A stretch of 53,506 bases of DNA from Chloroflexota bacterium (lineage in GTDB: Bacteria; Chloroflexota; Limnocylindria; Limnocylindrales; CSP1-4): the NCBI GenBank assembly GCA_021783095.1, contig JAJXUG010000026.1, forward strand, positions 1 through 53,506, in the 5' to 3' direction. The translations under genes and the position numbers were made by a program. The notes below the pieces were generated by a model. It was not told the DNA's origin, searched no databases, and saw only the letters and a program-made list of their open reading frames with translations. This document shows, piece after piece, positions 24,453-33,421 of this stretch. The stretch's first letter is position 1, and every line of letters begins with the position of its first letter.

Positions 24453-24487
24453 CGACCACTTAACCGACGGCTCACGGACCGTTGACC
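24448..24487 (+). promoter_or_regulatory. PHO-box-like array of four 7-bp repeats upstream of pstS
   Basis: GTTAACG (24448-24454), CTTAACC (24459-24465), GCTCACG (24470-24476) and GTTGACC (24481-24487) start exactly 11 bases apart. PhoB and PhoP regulators bind tandem direct repeats with an 11-bp period, so this is the expected operator of the pst operon. The last repeat contains TTGACC, which could also be a -35 box. The first repeat overlaps the TAA stop codon of the regulator remnant. The pstS ATG is 84 bases downstream. No -10 box is obvious. Confidence 0.85.
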
Positions 24488-24571
24488 CGCGACCCAGATC
24501 GTTCCGCATGGAGAACGACACCAAGACCCGAGGGCTCGGCGCCTGCCGGCCCCGCAGGAGGGACAACGTTG

Positions 24572-25501
24572 ATGACCTCATCGGCCAAGCGCCTCGGCGC
24601 CCTGGCCCTCGCCGCGACCGCGTTCGTCGCCGCTTGCGGCGGTGGAACTGCCGCGACCTCGCCGTCCGCCGCCGGATCGTCCGCGGCCGCCGGCGCATCG
24701 ACCGGCGCTGCAGCGTCCGGCGTCGCGGGCCCGAGCGCCTGCGTTGACGGCAGCATCACCACGTCGGGCTCGACGGCCCTCCAGCCGCTCGTCGACGCCG
24801 CGGGCAAGGCCTACACCGCCGCGTGCCCCAAGTCCACGATCAGCGTCCAGGGCGGCGGCTCCGGCACCGGCCTCACGCAGGTCCTCCAGGGCGCCGTGCA
24901 GATCGGCGAGTCCGACGTGACCGCCGAGTCCAAGCTCAAGCCTGACGAGGCCAGCCAGCTCGTCGACCACGTCATCGTCCGCCAGGGCTGGGTCATGGTG
25001 GTCAACAACGACGTCACCGGCGTCACCAGCCTGACCACCCAGCAGGCGACCGGCATCTGGACCGGCACGATCACCAACTGGAAGGCCGTCGGCGGGCCGG
25101 ACCAGGCCATCGTCCTGATCCTGCGCCCCGCCTCCTCCGGCACCCGCGCCACCTTCAAGTCGGTCGTCCTCAAGGGCGCCAACGAGGCCTCCGGCCAGGC
25201 CCTGACCGAAGACTCGAACGGGGCGGTCACGACCGCCGTCGGCACGACGCCCGGCTCGACGAGCGTCATCGGGTTCGCCTACTACCAGGCCAACAAGGAC
25301 AAGGTCACCGCTGTCGGCCTCGACGGGGTCCAGGGGTCGGTGGCCACCATGCTCGACGGGACCTACAAGCTCCAGGCCTTCGGCCACATGTACAGCAAGG
25401 GCCAGCCCGACGGCCTGACCAAGTCGTTCCTCGACTACATGATGTCCGACCCCATCCAGAAGACGCTGATCCCCAGCCTCTTCTACGCCCCCGCCCAGTG
25501 A
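24572..25501 (+). CDS. pstS: Phosphate ABC transporter substrate-binding lipoprotein
   Basis: This 309-residue lipoprotein binds phosphate outside the cell for the Pst transporter. The signal peptide ends in a lipobox VAAC (Cys22), followed by a Gly/Ala/Ser/Thr linker to about residue 55. The PstS fold follows: TSGSTALQPL holds the first phosphate-binding loop, GGGSGTGLTQ and GESDV form the second, and SSGTRATF gives the conserved SGT-R contact. The ATG at 24572 has GGAGGG about nine bases upstream. The upstream region carries the PHO-box array, and a hairpin follows the stop codon before pstC. It is the first gene of pstS-pstC-pstA-pstB-phoU. Confidence 0.96.
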   Translation: MTSSAKRLGALALAATAFVAACGGGTAATSPSAAGSSAAAGASTGAAASGVAGPSACVDGSITTSGSTALQPLVDAAGKAYTAACPKSTISVQGGGSGTGLTQVLQGAVQIGESDVTAESKLKPDEASQLVDHVIVRQGWVMVVNNDVTGVTSLTTQQATGIWTGTITNWKAVGGPDQAIVLILRPASSGTRATFKSVVLKGANEASGQALTEDSNGAVTTAVGTTPGSTSVIGFAYYQANKDKVTAVGLDGVQGSVATMLDGTYKLQAFGHMYSKGQPDGLTKSFLDYMMSDPIQKTLIPSLFYAPAQ

Positions 25502-25506
25502 TCCCT

Positions 25507-25546
25507 CGGCGGCGGGCGCCGGACTCCTCCTCGGCGCCCGCCGCCG
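25507..25546 (+). terminator. Strong hairpin between pstS and pstC
   Basis: CGGCGGCGGGCGCCG (25507-25521) pairs perfectly with 25532-25546 over 15 bp with a 10-base loop. No T-run follows, so it is more likely a partial terminator or a 3' mRNA stabiliser that raises PstS over the membrane parts. Confidence 0.65.
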
Positions 25547-25592
25547 CTCCCGCAACCGCCAGCTCCAGCCAGAGTCCGGAGCGCACGCAACC

Positions 25593-26519
25593 TTGACATC
25601 CCCCGCCGCCAGCCTCGCGACCACCGAGCTGGGCCTTCGTGCCCGGCTCGACCTGCCCCGCCGGATCACGCTCCTGGCGGCAGGCGTGATCGTGGCCATC
25701 GTGCTGCTGCTGCTGGTGTTCATCACCTGGAACGGCGTCCAGCTGTTCGTGGCCTCAGGCGTGCCGGTGGCGGAGATCTTCTCGCCGACGTGGCAGCCCG
25801 ACGCCGGCAGCGGCCCGACGAGCTTCGGCCTGCTGCCGTTCATCGCTGGGACCCTCGGCGTCATGGCGGTGGCCGCGGTCATCGCCACGCCCCTCTCCGT
25901 CGGGCTCGCGCTGTTCATGGCCGAGGTGGCGCCGACGTGGGCGCGCCGGATCACCCAGCCCGCGATGGAGGTCTTCGTCGGCATCCCGAGCGTCGTCTAC
26001 GGATGGCTCGGCCTGACGCTCCTCGTCCCCTACCTGCGCACGAACCTCCAGGGCCTCGGGTTCACGCTCGGCTTCTCCTGGTTCGCAGGCTCGCTGGTGC
26101 TCGCCCTCATGATCCTGCCGACCATCACGAGCATCAGCTATGACGCGTTCCTCGTCGTCCCGCGCGACATGCGCGCCGCCTCGATGGCGCTGGGCACCAC
26201 GCGCTGGCAGGCGATCCGCCACGTCGTCCTGCCGGCCGCCGCCACGGGCATCGCCACCGCGGTCGTGATGGGGATGATGCGGGCCGCCGGCGAGGCGCTC
26301 GCGGTCCAGATGGTGATCGGCAACCGGCCCGTCATGCCCACCGGCCTCACCGCCCCGATGACCACCCTCACCAGCCAGATCACGCTGGACATGGGCAACA
26401 CGGTGGCCGGCGAGCCGTGGAACCAGGCGCTCTGGACGATGGGCCTCGTCCTGCTGGTGATCTCGTTCACCTTCGTGGTCATCGTCCGGCGGCTGGCCGG
26501 GCGCCGGATCGCGGCATGA
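25593..26519 (+). CDS. pstC: Phosphate ABC transporter permease PstC
   Basis: This 308-residue membrane protein is one of the two permeases of the Pst system. There is an N-terminal membrane segment (about residues 25-50) and the BPD-transport block at about residues 85-300. The EAA-like coupling loop is DMRAASMALGTTRWQAIRHVVLPAA, read here in two halves: RAASMALGTTRWQAI and then VVLPAA. The start is a TTG at 25593; upstream codons offer no ATG or GTG and the ribosome binding site (CCGGAG) is a little far, so the exact start is not certain. The stop overlaps pstA by 4 bp. Confidence 0.93.
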   Translation: MTSPAASLATTELGLRARLDLPRRITLLAAGVIVAIVLLLLVFITWNGVQLFVASGVPVAEIFSPTWQPDAGSGPTSFGLLPFIAGTLGVMAVAAVIATPLSVGLALFMAEVAPTWARRITQPAMEVFVGIPSVVYGWLGLTLLVPYLRTNLQGLGFTLGFSWFAGSLVLALMILPTITSISYDAFLVVPRDMRAASMALGTTRWQAIRHVVLPAAATGIATAVVMGMMRAAGEALAVQMVIGNRPVMPTGLTAPMTTLTSQITLDMGNTVAGEPWNQALWTMGLVLLVISFTFVVIVRRLAGRRIAA

Positions 26520-27403
26520 AGCGGATCCTGCTCGCGGACCGGCTGGCCACCGCCACGCTGTGGGCGGTGGCGCTGTTCGTGGTGGCCGTTTTGGTCGCCA
26601 TCATCGCCCACTTCGTGCTCGCGTCGCTGCCGACGTTCTCGCTCGCGTTCCTGTTCAGCGACCCGAGCGACACGGAGATCGGCGGCGTTGGCCCGATCCT
26701 GTGGAACTCGATCTACATGCTCGCGCTCACGATGCTGTTCTCGACCCCGCTGGGGATCCTCGGCGGCATCTACATGGCCGAGTACGCCGGCGAGGGCCGG
26801 CTGACCAACGTCATCCGCTTCTCGCAGGAGCTGATCTCGTCGGTCCCCTCGATCGTCGTGGGCCTGTTCGGCTTCGCGCTCTTCGTCTCGGCCACGCACT
26901 GGGGCTTCAGCGCGCTGGGCGGCGCGCTGACGCTCATGGTGTTCAACCTGCCGCTGCTGCTCCGGCTCTCCGAGCAGGCGATCCGCGCGGTGCCCGCCGA
27001 TGAGCGCGCCGCGAGCCTGGCGCTCGGCGCCACCAAGTGGCAGACGATCCGGCACGCGGTGCTGCCCGTGGCCATCCCGGGGATCGTGACGGGGATCGTG
27101 CTCACGGCCGGGCGCGTGTTCGGCGAGGCCGCGGCGCTCCTGTTCACGGCCGGCCTCGCCACGCCGACGCACTACAACTTCGCCAATCTCAACCTCTTCG
27201 ACCCGCAGTCGCCGTGGAGTCCGCTCCGGCCCGCGACAACGCTCTCGGTGTTCATCTGGAAGTCGAACTCCGAGGGCCTCGGCAACTACGTCCAGCAGGT
27301 TGCCGACATGAGCGCGATGGTGCTGGTCGTCATGGTCCTCGTGTTCAACCTCGCCTCCCGCTGGCTGGGCCGTGCGCTCCAGCGGCGTGTCAGCGGCCTC
27401 TAG
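26516..27403 (+). CDS. pstA: Phosphate ABC transporter permease PstA
   Basis: This 295-residue permease has six predicted membrane segments (the first near residues 13-38) and the BPD-transport domain with the coupling loop [17 protein letters not shown]. Its ATG overlaps the pstC stop codon by 4 bp, giving translational coupling. The length is normal for PstA. It forms the membrane channel with PstC, energised by PstB. Two bases after its stop begins the pstB gene. Confidence 0.95.
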   Translation: MKRILLADRLATATLWAVALFVVAVLVAIIAHFVLASLPTFSLAFLFSDPSDTEIGGVGPILWNSIYMLALTMLFSTPLGILGGIYMAEYAGEGRLTNVIRFSQELISSVPSIVVGLFGFALFVSATHWGFSALGGALTLMVFNLPLLLRLSEQAIRAVPADERAASLALGATKWQTIRHAVLPVAIPGIVTGIVLTAGRVFGEAAALLFTAGLATPTHYNFANLNLFDPQSPWSPLRPATTLSVFIWKSNSEGLGNYVQQVADMSAMVLVVMVLVFNLASRWLGRALQRRVSGL

Positions 27404-27404
27404 C

Positions 27405-28298
27405 ATGGACAGCAAGCAGGGAGCCAGCCCCGTGACCACCACCATCGCGCCGGTGACCGTGAAGCCCGCCGCCCCGCTGCCGGTCCTGCCGTCGCTCCAG
27501 CCGGCGCTGACCGGCATCGACCCGCACGCCCCGATCAAGCTGCGGGCGCGGGACGTGAAGATCAGCTACGGCGCCCGGGTCGCCGTCCGCGACGTGACCC
27601 TCGACGTGCAGGAGCACTCGGTCATGGCGTTCATCGGGCCGTCAGGGTGCGGCAAGAGCACGGTCCTGCGCTGCTTCGACCGCATGAACGACCTGATCCC
27701 GGACGCCGCGGTCCAGGGCACGATCGAGCTCGACGGCCAGGACATGTACGCGTCGGGCGTGCTCCCGGTGGAGGTCCGCCGCAAGGTGGGCCTGGTCTTC
27801 CAGCGGCCGAACCCGTTCCCGATGTCCATCTACGAGAACGTGGCCTACGGCCCGCGCCGCTTCGGCCAGAAGGACAGGGCCAGGCTCAACGAGGTCGTGG
27901 AGCGCTCCCTCCGCCACGCCGCCCTCTGGGACGAGGTCAAGGACGACCTCCGCAAGAGCGGCCTGGCGCTTTCGGGCGGCCAGCAGCAGCGCCTGTGCAT
28001 CGCGCGCACGCTCGCGACCGACCCCGAGGTCATCCTGATGGACGAGCCCTGCTCGGCGCTCGACCCGATCGCGACCCTCAAGATCGAGGAGCTGATCGCC
28101 CAGCTCAAGGTCGACTACACGATCGTGATCGTCACCCACAACATGCAGCAGGCCGCCCGGGTGAGCGACTGCACCGCGTTCTTCACGCTCGGCGAGGACC
28201 GCGCCGGGTACCTTGTGGAGCTGGACGACACCCAGAGGATCTTCACCAACCCCGCCCACCAGCTGACCGAGGACTACGTGTCCGGCCGCTTCGGCTGA
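27405..28298 (+). CDS. pstB: Phosphate ABC transporter ATP-binding protein PstB
   Basis: This 297-residue ATPase energises phosphate import. It has Walker A (GPSGCGKST), the PstB hallmark Q-loop region [18 protein letters not shown], the signature LSGGQQQRL, Walker B ([13 protein letters not shown]) and the switch His in THNMQQ. About 45 residues precede the ATPase core, longer than usual for PstB. The ATG at 27405 lies two bases after pstA; a GTG at 27432 has a better ribosome binding site (AGGGAG) and is a real alternative. The gene is followed by phoU after 16 bases. Confidence 0.96.
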   Translation: MDSKQGASPVTTTIAPVTVKPAAPLPVLPSLQPALTGIDPHAPIKLRARDVKISYGARVAVRDVTLDVQEHSVMAFIGPSGCGKSTVLRCFDRMNDLIPDAAVQGTIELDGQDMYASGVLPVEVRRKVGLVFQRPNPFPMSIYENVAYGPRRFGQKDRARLNEVVERSLRHAALWDEVKDDLRKSGLALSGGQQQRLCIARTLATDPEVILMDEPCSALDPIATLKIEELIAQLKVDYTIVIVTHNMQQAARVSDCTAFFTLGEDRAGYLVELDDTQRIFTNPAHQLTEDYVSGRFG

Positions 28299-28314
28299 GA
28301 CGAGGAGACCGAGC

Positions 28315-29031
28315 ATGACCGAGGAGACGACCTCCGCCGCACGCGAGCATCGCGAGCCCGTGGTGTTCTCGCACCCGACGCGCAGCACCTACGACCACGA
28401 GGTGGCCGAGGTCAAGGACAACATCCTGCGCATGGGCTCGCTCGTGGAGGCCCAGATCCGCGCCGCGATCGACGCCCTGGTCACCCACGATGCGGACGCC
28501 GCGCTCAAGGTGATCATCGACGACCGGCTGATCAACGAGGTCCAGCGCAAGGCGACCGCCATGATCGCCGCTGTCATCGCGACCCAGGCCCCCGTGGCGC
28601 GGGACCTGCGCTATCTCCTCACGCTCGACCACGTCAGCTACGAGCTCGAGCGCATGGGCGACCACGCGGGCTCGGTGGCCAAGCAGTCGCGCAAGCTGGC
28701 GCCCTTCGCCCCGATCAAGGACTACGTCAAGCTGCCCGACCTGGGACAGCGCGTGGCCGACCAGGTGCGCGGCATCGTCCGGGCCCTGGTGGACGTCGAC
28801 GACACGCGCGCCCGCGAGGTCGCCAGGCTCGATGACGACATCGACGACCTGTACCACGCGATCTTCGCCGACTGCCTGGACCTGATGCGCGCCGACCCGG
28901 CCAACGTGGACCCCTGCACGCGGATCCTGTTCGCGGCCCACTACCTCGAGCGGATCGGCGACCGCGTGACCAACATCGCTGAGGACATCGTGTTCCTTGC
29001 CTCCGGCGAGGTGGAGGACCTCAACCCCTAG
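28315..29031 (+). CDS. phoU: Phosphate signalling regulator PhoU
   Basis: This 238-residue protein is a PhoU with two three-helix bundles. The two metal-binding-type repeats are visible: ERMGDHAGSVAKQ in the first and ERIGDRVTNIAEDIV in the second. PhoU links the Pst transporter to the histidine kinase and turns the Pho response off when phosphate is plentiful. The ATG has GAGGAG eight bases upstream and lies 16 bases after pstB. It is the last gene of the pst block; the SixA-like phosphatase follows 58 bases later and may be read through. Confidence 0.96.
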   Translation: MTEETTSAAREHREPVVFSHPTRSTYDHEVAEVKDNILRMGSLVEAQIRAAIDALVTHDADAALKVIIDDRLINEVQRKATAMIAAVIATQAPVARDLRYLLTLDHVSYELERMGDHAGSVAKQSRKLAPFAPIKDYVKLPDLGQRVADQVRGIVRALVDVDDTRAREVARLDDDIDDLYHAIFADCLDLMRADPANVDPCTRILFAAHYLERIGDRVTNIAEDIVFLASGEVEDLNP

Positions 29032-29089
29032 CCGGGGCCTACACTTTGGCCGAGGCGCATGCGAGGATGCCGCCGCCCTGGGAGGACCG

Positions 29090-29578
29090 ATGATCGCGCT
29101 CCACCTGCTCCGACACGGGCACGCCGGGGACCCCGCCAAGTGGGACGGCGACGACGCCGCGCGGCCGCTGTCCGAGAAGGGCCGTCGCCAGGCGAAGGAC
29201 CTCGGGGGCCTGCTCGCGGTGATCGACGAGCCGCCGGACCTGTTCATCACCTCGCCCAAGGTCCGCTCGACCCAGACCGCCGAGATCGTCGCCAAGGCGA
29301 TGCGCAACCGCGTCAAGGTGGTCGTCGACGACCGGCTCGGCGGGCCGCTCGAGCCCGAGATGCTCAATGCGATCCTGGACGACGCGGGCCCCGCATACCG
29401 GCCGTGCCTGGTGGGCCACGACCCCGACTTCTCGGAGCTCCTGGGCAGCCTGATCGGCACCTCCGCGATCCCGATGCGCAAGGCGTCGCTGGCCCGGATC
29501 GACTTCCCCGGCGACGACGTGGCCGCCGGCAAGGGCACGCTCCGCTATCTGCTGCCGCCGGAGCTCGTGCCGGGCTGA
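29090..29578 (+). CDS. SixA-like phosphohistidine phosphatase (histidine phosphatase superfamily)
   Basis: This 162-residue protein has the RHG catalytic motif at residues 8-10 (LLRHGHA), the second arginine block SPKVRSTQTAEIV, and the C-terminal His in VGHDPDFSELL. This is the pattern of SixA-type phosphatases, which remove phosphate from phosphohistidine in signalling proteins. The ATG at 29090 follows GGAGG by about five bases. It sits right after phoU in the same direction, so it may tune a phosphorelay or the PTS-like system, but this is inference. The length is normal for SixA. Confidence 0.85.
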   Translation: MIALHLLRHGHAGDPAKWDGDDAARPLSEKGRRQAKDLGGLLAVIDEPPDLFITSPKVRSTQTAEIVAKAMRNRVKVVVDDRLGGPLEPEMLNAILDDAGPAYRPCLVGHDPDFSELLGSLIGTSAIPMRKASLARIDFPGDDVAAGKGTLRYLLPPELVPG

Positions 29579-29588
29579 GGGGACCCTG

Positions 29589-30416
29589 CTAGGTCCGCTC
29601 CCAGCGCCAGGACATCGTGTGCGTCATCGGAGCGTCGGGCGTCACCACGTCGGGGTCTGCGTTCGCCGCGTCCGGCGGGCCCGACTGGGGCTCCACGCAG
29701 ATCGCGTGGGCGGGCTGGTTGTAGACCACCCACCAGTCGCACGTCGAGGACAGCGTCAGCGCCAGGCCGGGCCAGGCCAGGACCGGGTCTGAACGGAGCC
29801 CCGTGAAGCAGTCGTCCCAGGGCCCTTCCGGCGGCGCCACGCGCTCACCGGTCGGGATCCCCTCCCCGTCCCGGACCAGCATCTCGGCCGCGTCGAACGA
29901 GAGGGCGGCGGGCTCGCTGCCGGGCTCCAGCGCGCGTCGGAACCAGGGGTGCCAGCCCATGGCCACCGGCATCGGCTCGTCCGCCTCGAGCGTCATCTCC
30001 ACGTCGAGCCCGTCCTCGCGCACGGCGAGCCGCTGCGAGACGCGCCCGCGGAACGGCCAGCGCTCGTCGAGGTCGATCGAGATGGCGTCCGGCCCGTCCA
30101 CGCGCCACGGCCGGTCGAACACGACGCCGTGGAGCGCGTGGGGCGGCGCCGCGAGCGGCAGCTGGTGGGCGGCCCCGGCGAACGAGAACCGCCCGTTGCG
30201 GATCCGGCCGGCCCAGGGCGCCATCGGGTAGGCGCCCCAGTAGACGGGCCCCATCGGGTGCCCGCCGACCAGCAGCTCGCGCCCGCCGACGCTCACCTGC
30301 CCGATCCGGCCCCCGTGCGCCGGCCGGACGACGACGCGCACGTCGCCCGCATGCAGGTCCAGCACGGTCTCGCCCGGCTCGGGCGGCGTGGAGCCGTAGC
30401 CCTCGATGGAGGTCAT
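29589..30416 (-). CDS. Aldose 1-epimerase-like protein (GalM superfamily)
   Basis: This 275-residue protein is a member of the galactose mutarotase superfamily, which interconverts the alpha and beta forms of a sugar. The conserved blocks are WAGRIRNGRFSF (Arg71), HGVVFDRPW (His96), the second histidine in MGWHPWFRRA, and the C-terminal catalytic Glu in CVEPQSGPPDA. It is the last gene of the arabinose block. The ATG at 30416 follows AAGGGG by five bases; a GTG at 30440 overlapping the permease stop by 4 bp is also possible. Its place next to araBDA and the sugar transporter suggests it converts L-arabinose anomers for the isomerase, which is inference. Confidence 0.85.
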   Translation of the reverse strand: MTSIEGYGSTPPEPGETVLDLHAGDVRVVVRPAHGGRIGQVSVGGRELLVGGHPMGPVYWGAYPMAPWAGRIRNGRFSFAGAAHQLPLAAPPHALHGVVFDRPWRVDGPDAISIDLDERWPFRGRVSQRLAVREDGLDVEMTLEADEPMPVAMGWHPWFRRALEPGSEPAALSFDAAEMLVRDGEGIPTGERVAPPEGPWDDCFTGLRSDPVLAWPGLALTLSSTCDWWVVYNQPAHAICVEPQSGPPDAANADPDVVTPDAPMTHTMSWRWERT

Positions 30417-30436
30417 CAGCCCCCCTTGCCTCGTCG

Positions 30437-31780
30437 TCACGCGTCGCGGCTCTTGCCCCGCACGTCAAAGTACACCGCGACGAGCAGCACCAGGGCCTGG
30501 ACCATGAACTGGTAGTCGATCTGGATGCTCATGATGCCCATGCCGATGTTCAGCAGGCCGAAGAACAGGGCGCCGATGACGGTGCCCGCCACGGTGCCGA
30601 CACCTCCGTAGGCCGACGCGCCGCCGACGAACGTCGCGGCGATGACCGAGAGCTCGAAGCCATAGCCTGCCTTGGGGGTGGCCGAGTTGAGGCGGGCGGC
30701 AATGATGATGCCGCCGAGCGCGGCGAGCACGCCCATGTTGACGAACGAGAGGAAGACCATCAGCTTCGAGTTCACGCCCGACAGCATCGCCGCCTTGGAG
30801 TTGCCGCCGACGGCGTAGATCCGGCGCCCGATGACCGTCCGCATCGTCACGAACATGTACAGGCCGATCAGCAGGAACGCCACCAGCGCCACGATCGGCA
30901 GGCCCTTGTAGCCCGCCAGCCGGTAGGCGATGAACATGATGCCGAGGATGACGAGGGCGTTGCGGATCCAGAACTGGCGCACGGAGGGGACCCGGAAGCC
31001 GTACTTGACCTGCTCCCGGCGCGACCGCCAGCCGAGGAACACGATGAACGCGCAGAGCAGGGCGCCGAGGACCAGCGTGGTCAGCTGGAGCGAGTCGCCC
31101 CCGAGCGGGAGGACCAGCTTGAGGTCGCCGAACACCGGGAGGTTCGTCAAATTGGCGAGGACGATGTCCTTGGGCCCGAACGGATCCGGGATGCTGCCGA
31201 TCGCCTCGGGGATGAAGCCGGCCGAGATCGCGCGGAAGCTCTCGGGGAAGGGGCCCACCGGCTGGCCGCCGAGCATGAACAGCGTGGCGCCCCGGAACAG
31301 GAGCATGCCGGCCAGGGTCACGATGAACGACGGGACCCGCAGGTACGCGACCCACCAGCCCTGGAAGCCGCCGATCAGGCCGCCGGCGATGAGCGTGATC
31401 AGGACCGCCAGGATGGGGTCGGTCTGGATGTGGCCGAGTCCGGGCACGTCGACGCCCACGATGAGCACGGCGACAACGGCGCCCAAAAAGCCGGCGACCG
31501 AGCCCACCGAGAGGTCGATGTGGCCGATGACGATGATCAGCAGCATCCCCAGGGCCATCACGAGGATGTAGCCGTTCTGGAGGAAGACGTTGGTCACGTT
31601 GAGCGAGCGGAGCATGATGCCGCCCGTCGTGATCTGGAAGAAGAGGACGCCCAGGAGCAGGGCGAGCAGCATGCCGCCCTGGCCGACGCCCGAGCGGAGC
31701 GTCTTGACGATCCCGCGGGCCACGGCCGGCTCCTCGGGCGCCACCGTCGGAATGGGGGTTGCTTCGACGGGAACGCTCAC
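30437..31780 (-). CDS. Monosaccharide ABC transporter permease (MmsB/GguB/XylH type)
   Basis: This 447-residue protein has about ten membrane segments and the BPD_transp_2 domain of sugar importers. The conserved blocks [32 protein letters not shown] and [16 protein letters not shown] are present. The long central loop (about residues 190-270) is typical of the GguB/MmsB branch. It imports a pentose or related sugar with the ATPase upstream and the lipoprotein at 33422. The GTG start overlaps the ATPase stop by 4 bp (GTGA), giving translational coupling. Location beside araBDA points to L-arabinose. Confidence 0.93.
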   Translation of the reverse strand: MSVPVEATPIPTVAPEEPAVARGIVKTLRSGVGQGGMLLALLLGVLFFQITTGGIMLRSLNVTNVFLQNGYILVMALGMLLIIVIGHIDLSVGSVAGFLGAVVAVLIVGVDVPGLGHIQTDPILAVLITLIAGGLIGGFQGWWVAYLRVPSFIVTLAGMLLFRGATLFMLGGQPVGPFPESFRAISAGFIPEAIGSIPDPFGPKDIVLANLTNLPVFGDLKLVLPLGGDSLQLTTLVLGALLCAFIVFLGWRSRREQVKYGFRVPSVRQFWIRNALVILGIMFIAYRLAGYKGLPIVALVAFLLIGLYMFVTMRTVIGRRIYAVGGNSKAAMLSGVNSKLMVFLSFVNMGVLAALGGIIIAARLNSATPKAGYGFELSVIAATFVGGASAYGGVGTVAGTVIGALFFGLLNIGMGIMSIQIDYQFMVQALVLLVAVYFDVRGKSRDA

Positions 31781-33330
31781 AGCACGACTTCCTCAGCTCC
31801 TGCGCGGGCGAGCCGCATGATGGCCTTCATGATCGCCTCCTGGCTCGCCTCGGCCGCCGACATCTCGGCGGCGATGCGGCCCGCGGCCATGACGTAGATG
31901 CGGTCCGAGACGCCCAGGACCTCGGGCAGCTCGGACGAGATGATGATCACGGCCTTCCCCTCGGCCGCCAGGCGGTTGATGATCGTGTAGATCTCGTACT
32001 TGGCCCCCACGTCGATGCCGCGGGTGGGCTCGTCGAGGATCAGCACATCCGGGTCCGCGAACAGCCACTTGGCCAGGACGACCTTCTGCTGGTTGCCGCC
32101 CGACAGGTTCATCGCGGCCTGCTTGACGCTCGGCGTCTTGATCGCGAGCGCGTCGCGGAACTCGTTGGCGACGCGGATCTCCTTGGGCCCGACCAGGACC
32201 CCCGAATGCGACACACCCCCGAGGTTGGCCAGCGTGATGTTCGTCTTCACGTCGCTCATCAGGACCAGCCCGTAGGTCTTGCGGTCCTCGGTGGCGTACG
32301 CGATCCCGTGGGCGACCGCCCTGGGGATCGTGCTGACGTCCACCTCGACGCCGTCCTTGAGCACCTGGCCGCCGACGAACCGGCCCCAGGACCGCCCGAA
32401 GACGCTCATCGCGAACTCGGTCCGCCCGGCGCCCATCAGGCCCGCGATGCCCACGACCTCGCCCTTGCGGACGTTGAGGCTGACGTCGTTGATGACCATC
32501 CGGTCCTCGTAGACCGGGTGCGCGACCTTCCAGTTGCGGACCTCGAAGGCGATGTCGCCGATCTTCGCCTCGCGCGGCGGGAACCGGTGGGTCATGTCCC
32601 GGCCGACCATGCCCCGGATGATCCGGTCCTCGGTCACGTGCTCGCTCTGGGCGTCAAGCGACTCGATGACCGCGCCGTCGCGGAGGATGGTGATCGTGTC
32701 CGCGACGGACTCGACCTCCTTGAGCTTGTGGGAGATCAGCACGCAGGCGATGCCCTGGGCCCGGAACTCGCGGAGCAGCTGCAGCAGCTTCTGTGAGTCG
32801 TTCTCGTTCAGCGACGAGGTGGGCTCGTCGAGGATCAGGAGCTCGACGTTCTTGGACAGCGCCTTGGCGATCTCGACCAGCTGCTGCTTGCCGACGCCCA
32901 GCCGGCTGATCTTGGTGTCGGGGGTCTCGTCGAGGCCCACCTTGTCCAGCAGCGCCTTCGCCTTGGAATGGGACAGGCCCCAGTTGATGACGCCCCGGGT
33001 CGTCTGCTCGTTGGCGAGGAAGATGTTCTCGGTGATCGAGAGGTGCGGGATGAGCGCCAGCTCCTGGTGGATGATGACGATGCCCTTGCGCTCGCTCTCG
33101 CGCACCCCGGCGAAGCGGCACTCCTCGCCCTTGTAGAAGAACTGGCCCTCGTAGGTGCCGTGCGGGTAGACGCCGCTGACGACCTTCATCAGCGTCGACT
33201 TCCCGGCGCCGTTCTCGCCGACCAGCGCGTGGATCTCGCCGGGGCGGACGGAGAAGCTGACGTCCTTGAGGGCCCGGACGCCCGGAAACTCCTTCGTGAT
33301 GCTCCGCATCTCGAGCAGGACGTCGCTCAC
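31777..33330 (-). CDS. Multiple-sugar ABC transporter ATP-binding protein (MmsA/GguA type, two ABC domains)
   Basis: This 517-residue protein has two fused ABC domains, as in AraG, XylG and GguA. The first has Walker [10 protein letters not shown], signature [11 protein letters not shown] and Walker [12 protein letters not shown]. The second has a degenerate Walker A (GLMGAGRTE), signature [11 protein letters not shown] and Walker [15 protein letters not shown]. The degenerate second site is normal for the family. The GTG at 33330 was chosen because [17 protein letters not shown] matches the family's N-terminus; a TTG at 33348 has a stronger ribosome binding site (AGGAGG) and would add six residues. 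A strong hairpin separates it from the sugar-binding protein gene upstream. Confidence 0.94.
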   Translation of the reverse strand: MSDVLLEMRSITKEFPGVRALKDVSFSVRPGEIHALVGENGAGKSTLMKVVSGVYPHGTYEGQFFYKGEECRFAGVRESERKGIVIIHQELALIPHLSITENIFLANEQTTRGVINWGLSHSKAKALLDKVGLDETPDTKISRLGVGKQQLVEIAKALSKNVELLILDEPTSSLNENDSQKLLQLLREFRAQGIACVLISHKLKEVESVADTITILRDGAVIESLDAQSEHVTEDRIIRGMVGRDMTHRFPPREAKIGDIAFEVRNWKVAHPVYEDRMVINDVSLNVRKGEVVGIAGLMGAGRTEFAMSVFGRSWGRFVGGQVLKDGVEVDVSTIPRAVAHGIAYATEDRKTYGLVLMSDVKTNITLANLGGVSHSGVLVGPKEIRVANEFRDALAIKTPSVKQAAMNLSGGNQQKVVLAKWLFADPDVLILDEPTRGIDVGAKYEIYTIINRLAAEGKAVIIISSELPEVLGVSDRIYVMAAGRIAAEMSAAEASQEAIMKAIMRLARAGAEEVVL

Positions 33331-33371
33331 TCGACCCGCCGCCTCCAACTGCAAGCCTCCTGATATGAGAA

Positions 33372-33405
33372 GCGGGTGTGCGGGGCTTGACCGCCGCACA
33401 CCCGC
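33372..33405 (-). terminator. Hairpin between the sugar-binding protein gene and the ATPase gene
   Basis: GCGGGTGTGCGG (33372-33383) pairs perfectly with 33394-33405 over 12 bp with a 10-base loop. It lies in the 91-bp gap after the binding-protein gene. No T-run follows in the direction of transcription, so partial termination or mRNA stabilisation is more likely. Confidence 0.65.
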
Positions 33406-33421
33406 GCTTGATCGACTAAGC

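Noticed and set aside
23146..24459. The Lys/Ala-rich part of Ppx as a separate gene or as artefact of a fused frame
   Set aside because: The frame is open and continuous from a good ribosome binding site to the catalytic domain, with biased but coherent codon use; no stop or start separates the parts.
24482..24571. An earlier start for pstS at 24482
   Set aside because: It would begin inside the last PHO-box repeat and add a Pro-rich stretch before the lipoprotein signal; the ATG at 24572 gives a normal signal and a ribosome binding site.
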